A stretch of 19,475 bases of DNA, taken from assembly GCA_905213155.1 (NCBI GenBank), contig CAJMHI010000036.1, positions 1 through 19,475 of the forward strand, in the 5' to 3' direction. A model generated the notes under the pieces. That model did not search any database and was not told where the DNA came from. It was given only the letters and a program-made list of their open reading frames with translations. Both the position numbers and the translations under genes were made by a program. This DNA is from an uncultured Acidaminococcus sp. (GTDB taxonomy: Bacteria > Bacillota > Negativicutes > Acidaminococcales > Acidaminococcaceae). Positions 14,397 through 19,475 of this stretch are shown here, one piece after another (the stretch's first letter is position 1; every line of letters begins with the position of its first letter).

Positions 14397-14417
14397 ATGA
14401 TAGAATAGCTGTATAAT
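14388..14417 (+). promoter_or_regulatory. Promoter of the LysR gene at 14440
   Basis: A perfect TATAAT (14412-14417) has TTATAA (14388-14393) as a weak -35 at an 18-base spacing. GTATAAT (14411-14417) is the exact inverse of ATTATAC (14368-14374), so the two divergent promoters are nearly mirror images. Confidence 0.48.
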
Positions 14418-14439
14418 CAATTCCAAGGAGGAATATAGT

Positions 14440-15294
14440 ATGGATGAACGGGATTTGGAAATTTTTCACGTATTGATGGAAACTAAAAACATTACGGCAG
14501 CGTCCCAATCCCTCTACATGACCCAGTCCGCTGTGACAAAACGCCTGCACAAGCTGGAGCAGGAACTGGGCGCTCCGCTCTTTGTGCGGACGGTGAAAGG
14601 CCTCATCCCCACCGCTTCTGCAGAAAGTATTGCAAATGACATGGGGCAGCTGCAGGAATCCCTGCAGCGCGTCAAAAGCCTGGCCCAATTTGCCCACGGA
14701 CATGTAGCCGGACATTTGCGCATCGGTACTTCCGTAAATTTTGCCCGGTATAAACTTCCCGCTTTATTAAAAGCGTATATGACCACTTGCCCCGATGTAC
14801 AGATTACGGTCATTACCGGACAAAGCACCGGTCTCTACCAGAAATTGCAGCAGGGAGAACTACTGCTGGCCATTTTGCGGGGACATTTTTCCAGTCCGTT
14901 GGAAGGGTTTCAACTAACCAACGAAAAGGTTTATGCCGTTACACGCAAGGAAAACGCCAAAATTTCTTTCAACGATTTACCCTATATCCACCGGCAGTCC
15001 GATAAACCCTTTACCGCCCAGGTGCAGCGCTGGAAAAGCGAGCAGCATTTGCGGCCAGCCGCTTCCTCCATTCAGGTCAATGACATCGCCGCCTGCCTTT
15101 CCATGATCCGGCACGGCATCGGCTGGTCCATTCTTCCGGAGATCTGCCTGGAAAACAAAGAGGGACTTCTGCTGAAGCCCCTGCAATTTAATGACGGATC
15201 CGCTTTTGTTCGCTCTACCTATGTATTTTATCAAAACGACTATGCCAAATTACCTCAGGTACGGCTTTTCCTGGATATGTTGCAGAAAAGCTAA
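14440..15294 (+). CDS. LysR-family transcriptional regulator (YbhD position), divergent from the isomerase-hydratase operon
   Basis: A 284-residue LysR-type regulator, slightly short for the family. The winged helix-turn-helix is at residues 1-60 (ITAASQSLYMTQSAVTKRLHKLEQ, LGAPLFVRTVKGLIPT). The effector domain begins near 90 (GHLRIGTSVNFARYKLPALL). AAGGAGG lies 8 bases before the ATG. Its position beside a PrpF-type and an aconitase-type gene matches E. coli ybhD next to ybhH; orthology is not proven. It probably activates the divergent operon through the overlapping promoters in the 137-base gap. It converges on the lactonase gene with only 15 bases between stops and no visible terminator, so transcripts may overlap there. 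Confidence 0.91.
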   Translation: MDERDLEIFHVLMETKNITAASQSLYMTQSAVTKRLHKLEQELGAPLFVRTVKGLIPTASAESIANDMGQLQESLQRVKSLAQFAHGHVAGHLRIGTSVNFARYKLPALLKAYMTTCPDVQITVITGQSTGLYQKLQQGELLLAILRGHFSSPLEGFQLTNEKVYAVTRKENAKISFNDLPYIHRQSDKPFTAQVQRWKSEQHLRPAASSIQVNDIAACLSMIRHGIGWSILPEICLENKEGLLLKPLQFNDGSAFVRSTYVFYQNDYAKLPQVRLFLDMLQKS

Positions 15295-15309
15295 AGCAGC
15301 ACACCTCCG

Positions 15310-16350
15310 TCACGCTTTCCAAATCACGCACACCGGTGATCCTGTTTGGATCTGCGTTGTCTCCTGAACCAGACCCCCATCTTCCTGTATGGTAAAAAGC
15401 ACAACGTTGTGGGACAATTCGTTGGCAGCAACCACGGAATTTCCGCCCGGTCCCATTTCCAGGAAACGTGGCTGCACGCCGCCGCTGGGAATATTTTGTA
15501 AAAACTGCAGCCGCCCGGTATCCGGATGGATGCTGTAACTTGTCAAAGAATCGTGGGTACGGTTAGACACATAAACGAATTTCCCCTGTGGGTCCATAAC
15601 AATTCCACTGGCCCACCCGGCGCCAAAATAATTATCCGGTAACGTGGATAGTACTTGCACAGGCTGCAATGCACCGGTTGTTTGGTCGAAATGGAAGTAA
15701 ATCACCGTGCTGTCTTTTTCATTCACCAAATATACCCACTGCCCATTGGGATGGATGGCAATATGCCGCGGCTCGGCTCCGGGACGGGCCGTCCACACAA
15801 ACCGTTCCTCCAAATGATTATCCAGGGGATCAATAGCATACACAACCACTTTGCCTACGCCATGGTCCCGTCCCTGACAAGGCACCAAAAGCCATTTTCC
15901 ACTGGGATGCAGACACACCTGATGGGGATGGGAAATATAACCATGGGCAGGCTTACCTGGAATAAATATGACCTGCTTTACATCGCCCAACGTGCCGTCT
16001 TCGCAGAGGCCAAGAACCGTCAAAGATCCCGTTTCCAAATTGGCGATATACATACTTTTACCATTGGGGCTCACCACCAAATGGACTGGATTGGTGCCAT
16101 AGGTGGAAACCGTATTTAATTCCTGCAGCATTCCCGCCGCATCTGCTGCAAACGCCGTCACCGTACTGCCATCGCCGTGAATCGCATACAAGCGATTCTG
16201 AACCTTATTGAAGCACACATAAGAAGGATTGTCCCCACAGGAAACAGTCTGGACTTTTTGCCATGTCCCGTTTTCTCTCCGATAAACGGTAATCCCTTCC
16301 CCCTGCGCCTTCCGTTCTTTGGTCGTTCTGGAACCAATATACCCAATCAT
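15310..16350 (-). CDS. Lactonase-family seven-bladed beta-propeller (YbhE/6-phosphogluconolactonase-like)
   Basis: A 346-residue cytoplasmic protein without a signal peptide. It belongs to the beta-propeller lactonase family that includes E. coli Pgl (YbhE, 331 residues). Repeated blade motifs are evident: NPSYVCFNKVQNRLYAI, NPVHLVVSPNGKSMYIAN, HPHQVCLHPSGKWLLVPC, EPRHIAIHPNGQWVYLVN, WASGIVMDPQGKFVYVSN and QPRFLEMGPGGNSVVAAN. GAGGAGGGG lies 5-6 bases before the ATG and overlaps the stop of the upstream permease, so the two are translated from one message. E. coli pgl also neighbours a ybhD-H-I-J cluster. No other pentose-phosphate gene is in the window, so a carboxylic-acid lactone is as plausible a substrate as 6-phosphogluconolactone. 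Confidence 0.88.
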   Translation of the reverse strand: MIGYIGSRTTKERKAQGEGITVYRRENGTWQKVQTVSCGDNPSYVCFNKVQNRLYAIHGDGSTVTAFAADAAGMLQELNTVSTYGTNPVHLVVSPNGKSMYIANLETGSLTVLGLCEDGTLGDVKQVIFIPGKPAHGYISHPHQVCLHPSGKWLLVPCQGRDHGVGKVVVYAIDPLDNHLEERFVWTARPGAEPRHIAIHPNGQWVYLVNEKDSTVIYFHFDQTTGALQPVQVLSTLPDNYFGAGWASGIVMDPQGKFVYVSNRTHDSLTSYSIHPDTGRLQFLQNIPSGGVQPRFLEMGPGGNSVVAANELSHNVVLFTIQEDGGLVQETTQIQTGSPVCVIWKA

Positions 16351-16362
16351 GAAATCCCCTCC

Positions 16363-17613
16363 TCAATGCAAGAACGCTAACCCGCCTAATAAGGTAAACA
16401 AAAAGACGATCCCCACACAAAGAGCGGATATGCCAAACAGTTTCGCAAAAAGAGCGGAATCATTGCCCGGTTCCTTCTTTTCCTGGGCACAGCCGGCCAT
16501 AATCAAGGAACCACCCGTAGACATAGGGCTGATTCCTGCCACCGTGGCAGAACATACAATGGCTGCCACCATTTGAATGAGGGATGCGCCGCCCACATTG
16601 GCCGCAACTTTCGGTACGGTAGGAATCAGCGTGGGAAAGACCACCCCATTGGCGCTGGAAAACCAGGACATAATCCCGCCTGTAAGCCCCATGAGTGCCG
16701 CTGCCGTAGTGCTATTCATAAAGGACGCCAAGATTTCCGCTAAAAGACTGATGCCTCCCAGTAATTTCACCTGGTTCATCAGTACGCTGATCCCACAGAT
16801 GAGAATCAGTGTATTCCAGGGCAGGCTTTTCACTGCTTTTTTCTCATCGGCCTGTCCTGTCAGCAAAAGGACGACAGCCAAGGTAAAGCAAACCAGTCCC
16901 ACATCCTGGGAAAACCCAACAACAGCCACAAATAAAACGACTATGAGCAGCAGGCTGAACTTCTGAATTCCATTAAAAGAAATGATTTCTTTCGTATTTT
17001 CCTGAAGGGTTCCCCGCAGTTTCCAGCCCTTGCACAGCACATAGACAACTAAGGCGCACATAAAGTTGGCTGCCGTCACGCCCAGAAAAATCTCCTGGCC
17101 GGGCATGGCGATTTTCATCTGTCCCAGTAAGTCCCCCACAATAATACCCGTCAGTGCAATAGGAGAAGCGGTGCCTCCCACGGCGCCCAAAATGGCCATA
17201 GTCCCCAGCAGTACCGGGCTGGCATTGAGCTGAAAAGCCAAGGGCACTGCAAAAAGCACCATCACCGTCTGCACGCTGATCGCTCCCGGCCCGATGGCAC
17301 TGAGCACGAAACTGGCAACGTAAATGACGATGGGAACCAGGAAGACCTTCGTTCCACAAAGTCTGGTCAGCTTTTTGAACGCTTTTTCCAATGTCCCGTT
17401 ACCCTGCAAGAGAGCAAAGAAAAACATGGTTCCCAATAAAGTCAAAAACAATTTCCCTGGGAATCCACCGTACATCTTGCCGACAGAAATCCCTCCCAGT
17501 TTCCCCAGCACCAAGGTCAGTCCAAGACAAAGCATCCCCACGTTTAATTTTTTTACAAAGCCCAGGGCAATGGCCCCGATCAAAAATAGTAATGCAATTC
17601 CCGCTAGTGGCAT
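16363..17613 (-). CDS. MatC/SLC13-type carboxylate permease (second paralogue)
   Basis: A 416-residue polytopic protein with about 11-12 membrane segments and an N-terminal MatC-type domain (KKLNVGMLCLGLTLVLG, GNGTLEKAFKKL). The C-terminal half shares LPWNTLILICG, WFSSANGVVFPTLIPTVP and ISPMSTGGSLIMAG with the permease at 7538-8851. The ATG at 17613 follows GGGGGAG by 4 bases. It is first in a two-gene operon with the lactonase, 12 bases apart, and has its own promoter just after a strong terminator. Probable role: uptake of a di- or tricarboxylate, or of its lactone. The substrate is unknown; MatC is named for malonate, but the family is wide. Confidence 0.87.
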   Translation of the reverse strand: MPLAGIALLFLIGAIALGFVKKLNVGMLCLGLTLVLGKLGGISVGKMYGGFPGKLFLTLLGTMFFFALLQGNGTLEKAFKKLTRLCGTKVFLVPIVIYVASFVLSAIGPGAISVQTVMVLFAVPLAFQLNASPVLLGTMAILGAVGGTASPIALTGIIVGDLLGQMKIAMPGQEIFLGVTAANFMCALVVYVLCKGWKLRGTLQENTKEIISFNGIQKFSLLLIVVLFVAVVGFSQDVGLVCFTLAVVLLLTGQADEKKAVKSLPWNTLILICGISVLMNQVKLLGGISLLAEILASFMNSTTAAALMGLTGGIMSWFSSANGVVFPTLIPTVPKVAANVGGASLIQMVAAIVCSATVAGISPMSTGGSLIMAGCAQEKKEPGNDSALFAKLFGISALCVGIVFLFTLLGGLAFLH

Positions 17614-17661
17614 CTCGCTCCCCCATTTCTTTTCAGACTATTCCGATTCTCTGCTGTCTTC

Positions 17662-17690
17662 ATTATAGGAAATAAGCTAGCCAGTGAAAA
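17662..17690 (-). promoter_or_regulatory. Promoter of the permease-lactonase operon
   Basis: Reading the minus strand, TTTTCA (17685-17690) and a perfect TATAAT (17662-17667) are separated by 17 bases. The -35 begins only 5 bases after the terminator stem that ends the preceding transcript, so this operon is transcribed independently of the DASS permease gene. Confidence 0.65.
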
Positions 17691-17695
17691 GTGAA

Positions 17696-17746
17696 AGAAA
17701 AAGGATAAGTTACATTCCGGCTTGGAATGTAACTTATCCTTTTTCT
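17696..17746 (-). terminator. Strong intrinsic terminator after the DASS permease gene
   Basis: A 23-bp perfect stem (17696-17718 with 17724-17746) around the loop GGCTT, with A-runs and T-runs at both ends. In the minus-strand direction it lies 15 bases after the stop of the 17762-19159 gene and is followed by a T-rich stretch. The symmetry means it would also stop plus-strand transcription. Confidence 0.93.
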
Positions 17747-17761
17747 ATTACGTTTTACAAC

Positions 17762-19159
17762 CTACAACAAACCAATCCAGCGCCACCAGGGCAGATAAAT
17801 AACAACGGCGGACAGATACACCAGCAGCGTAAGCGGAATAGCCATACGAGTGATATAGGAGGCAGGAAAGTGCCCTTCCGTCTCTCCGATCATCATAGCC
17901 ACCGAATGAAAGGGCAAAATTGCGTGAAAAGACACTGCCACAATAGCGATATAGACAATCACCGGGGAAGGCACTACGTTCCCGCATAAAATAATCAGCC
18001 CGGGAACCACCACGGACAACGTTGTGGTATTGCTCCCCAGAATCAGATGCAGCGCCATGGTTACCAGTAGCATAAGGAGCAGATACACAGGGGAAAAAGC
18101 GGCCGGGAAAATTCCCCCAAAGAGGCCAAAGATTTTATCGGCAGCCCCGCATTCTTTCAGAACGCCGCCGATGGAAAAGGCAGCAGTTAAAAAGATCAGG
18201 GTTGTCCCGTCAATGGAACGAAAATCTTTTTTGTGCAGTGTCCCCATGGCAAACAGCAGGCACAGGGCTCCCAGCGTAATGAGGGTGCTGTCGATTCCAT
18301 GAAAGGGTGCTGTCATCCACAAAATCACTGTCCCTAAAATAACGGCCCCTTCTTTTTTCTGCTGACGGGTCAACTGCGTACCCATGCTGCCTTCCGGGGG
18401 TGTCAGCCGCCCTGCCTGCAGTTCTTTTCGAAAGAGCAGGAAAAAAATGCCGGTAAGAGCCAAAATGGTCGCAAAAGACGGCAGTGCCATAGCTACCATC
18501 CACTGCCCGTTGCTAATAGGTACAGGAGAAAAACCGGCAGCCACATAGTTCATAATCATATCCGCATCTTTGGCACTCATATTCACTGCTGCGTAGAAAA
18601 GAAAAATTGCATACAATAGGGCCGAGCGGGTCCGTGCCGGAAGATGGGTATCCTCGAAGAATTTTTGAAAGATCGAGGCGACAATAATCAGCCGTGCCAG
18701 TGGCTGAGGAATCACAAACATGGTCAGGTAGAAAATAGCGATAATGGCTGCGGTGCAGCCGTAAGAAGTCCGGATCCATCGCAGCAGAAGCGGATGAATC
18801 AATTTCTCCATCAGCCCGGAATTGGTAATGGCCTGGCTAAACAGGTACGTCATCACAATCAGGGGAAACGTCTCCGAAAGCGGAAAGGAAAAAATCGTAG
18901 TCAGCTTCGTCCCGCTGAAAAGGCAGAACGACAGAGAAAGGCACAACGCCGCCGGGATTTTTTTAACCCAGTTTGTACTCCACCAGACAATCACCAGCAA
19001 TACGCACCCTACAACCAGTGCCTGCTGCCGGCTAAGTCCAATCGGCGCAATAGCCCAAAACAATATAGGAATTATCAGACTGAGTAGCACCTTCCGTGCC
19101 CAATGCGCAGTAGGCGCATCAGGAAGGAAATAGCGCTGCCAAAATGTATACGGGAGCAT
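17762..19159 (-). CDS. SLC13/DASS-family carboxylate permease (citrate/dicarboxylate type)
   Basis: A 465-residue polytopic protein with about 12 membrane segments of the divalent-anion:sodium symporter family. The second family signature is clear: ILGSNTTTLSVVVPGL (373-388, with Ser-Asn-Thr at 376-378). A cytoplasmic domain lies at about 245-270. The corresponding motif of the first half is not evident; the equivalent stretch reads FVIPQPLARLIIV (148-160). E. coli YbhI, in the ybhD-H-I-J cluster, belongs to the same superfamily. GAGAGGA (19164-19170) precedes the ATG by about 4-5 bases. It starts 26 bases after the stop of the FAD-oxidoreductase gene and is probably in its operon. Expected substrate: citrate, aconitate or a C4-dicarboxylate. 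Confidence 0.88.
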   Translation of the reverse strand: MLPYTFWQRYFLPDAPTAHWARKVLLSLIIPILFWAIAPIGLSRQQALVVGCVLLVIVWWSTNWVKKIPAALCLSLSFCLFSGTKLTTIFSFPLSETFPLIVMTYLFSQAITNSGLMEKLIHPLLLRWIRTSYGCTAAIIAIFYLTMFVIPQPLARLIIVASIFQKFFEDTHLPARTRSALLYAIFLFYAAVNMSAKDADMIMNYVAAGFSPVPISNGQWMVAMALPSFATILALTGIFFLLFRKELQAGRLTPPEGSMGTQLTRQQKKEGAVILGTVILWMTAPFHGIDSTLITLGALCLLFAMGTLHKKDFRSIDGTTLIFLTAAFSIGGVLKECGAADKIFGLFGGIFPAAFSPVYLLLMLLVTMALHLILGSNTTTLSVVVPGLIILCGNVVPSPVIVYIAIVAVSFHAILPFHSVAMMIGETEGHFPASYITRMAIPLTLLVYLSAVVIYLPWWRWIGLL

Positions 19160-19185
19160 GTAGTCCTCTCATCCTCTCCTTTTTC

Positions 19186-19475
19186 TTACACCAAAGCGCC
19201 TTGCCGCCTTAGTTCCTGCTGAACTTCCGCCAGCGGGCAATCGTTTTTCTTTGCCTGAAAAGCAGCTGCTACCCCGGCAGCCTGCCCGGTAGCAAAGCAG
19301 GTACCCATGACACGCACTGCCGCAAAGGCGATGGCATCCGAAGAGACCACCCGGCCTGCGCCAAAAAGATTATCCAACGCAGCAGAACGCAGGGCATCCA
19401 ACGGAATATCAAAATAACTTTCGTAAATTGCAACTCCAAATTGAACAGCGGTAGAAATTACGCTACCTGTATAGA
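19186..19475 (-). CDS. FAD-dependent oxidoreductase, C-terminal part (runs off the window)
   Basis: The open frame continues to the right edge; about 96 residues are visible, beginning YTGSVISTAVQFGVAIYESY and followed by FDIPLDALRSAALDNLFGAGRV, then RVMGTCFATGQAAGVAAAF. The pattern of a Leu-Asp-Asn-Leu-x-x-Ala-Gly-Arg strand followed by RVM-x-x-C-x-x-x-GQAAG is the C-terminal FAD-binding region of the FAD-dependent oxidoreductase group related to PF12831. It ends at TAA (19186-19188), 26 bases before the DASS permease start, so the two are probably co-transcribed. The reaction cannot be told from this end. It does not look like the succinate-dehydrogenase-type TcuA of tricarballylate use. 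Confidence 0.8.
   Translation of the reverse strand, partial: YTGSVISTAVQFGVAIYESYFDIPLDALRSAALDNLFGAGRVVSSDAIAFAAVRVMGTCFATGQAAGVAAAFQAKKNDCPLAEVQQELRRQGALV

Noticed and set aside
19186..19475. TcuA (tricarballylate dehydrogenase)
   Set aside because: The visible C-terminal pattern fits the PF12831-type FAD oxidoreductases rather than the succinate-dehydrogenase/fumarate-reductase flavoprotein family to which TcuA belongs, and no TcuB-like gene is seen.
1..19475. Mobile elements, CRISPR arrays, tRNA or rRNA genes
   Set aside because: No transposase, integrase, long direct repeats, regularly spaced repeats or recognisable RNA-gene sequence was found; gene spacing and composition look even throughout.

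Overview
The window reads as chromosomal DNA of a diderm Firmicute (class Negativicutes), most likely an Acidaminococcaceae relative such as Acidaminococcus. The main clue is the gene at 6215-7492: a signal peptide, one S-layer-homology (SLH) domain, a short coiled coil and a beta-barrel ending in Phe, the design of the major outer-membrane porins of that class. Strong GGAGG-type ribosome binding sites, Firmicute-type promoters and anaerobic acid-fermentation enzymes agree with this. The genus is inference. No rRNA, tRNA, CRISPR array, insertion sequence or phage gene was seen.

Layout. (A) 98-2005, minus: an unusual triple fusion of acyl-CoA dehydrogenase, the C-terminal domain of electron-transfer flavoprotein alpha, and rubredoxin, with its own consensus promoter and a Fur/PerR-like palindrome downstream of it. 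(B) 2136-3131, minus: a LysR regulator, divergent from a four-gene plus-strand operon (3336-7492) encoding an AbgB-like M20 amidohydrolase, a DUF5058 membrane protein, a second small membrane protein and the SLH porin. A perfect bidirectional terminator closes the operon at 7502-7542. (C) 7538-9761, minus: a MatC/SLC13-type permease and a DUF6282-type metal hydrolase, divergent from a LysR gene (9891-10808). Another bidirectional terminator lies at 10820-10853. (D) 10868-14302, minus: an aconitase-family hydratase (YbhJ-like) and a PrpF-family isomerase (YbhH-like), divergent from a third LysR gene (14440-15294). (E) 15310-17613, minus: a YbhE/Pgl-type beta-propeller lactonase and a second MatC-type permease. 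(F) 17762-19475, minus: an SLC13/DASS permease and the C-terminal end of an FAD-dependent oxidoreductase that runs off the window.

The window is a row of organic-acid or acyl-amino-acid uptake and catabolism modules, three of them paired with a divergent LysR gene. The most striking is D-F: its gene families match the Escherichia coli cluster pgl-ybhD-ybhH-ybhI-ybhJ, whose function was not established as far as I know. Isomerase, aconitase-type hydratase and carboxylate permeases together suggest use of an aconitate-like tricarboxylate; trans-aconitate and citrate use is, from memory, described for Acidaminococcus fermentans. Module B is a plausible complete route for an acylated amino acid: outer-membrane porin, two-part inner-membrane carrier, and cytoplasmic amidohydrolase.
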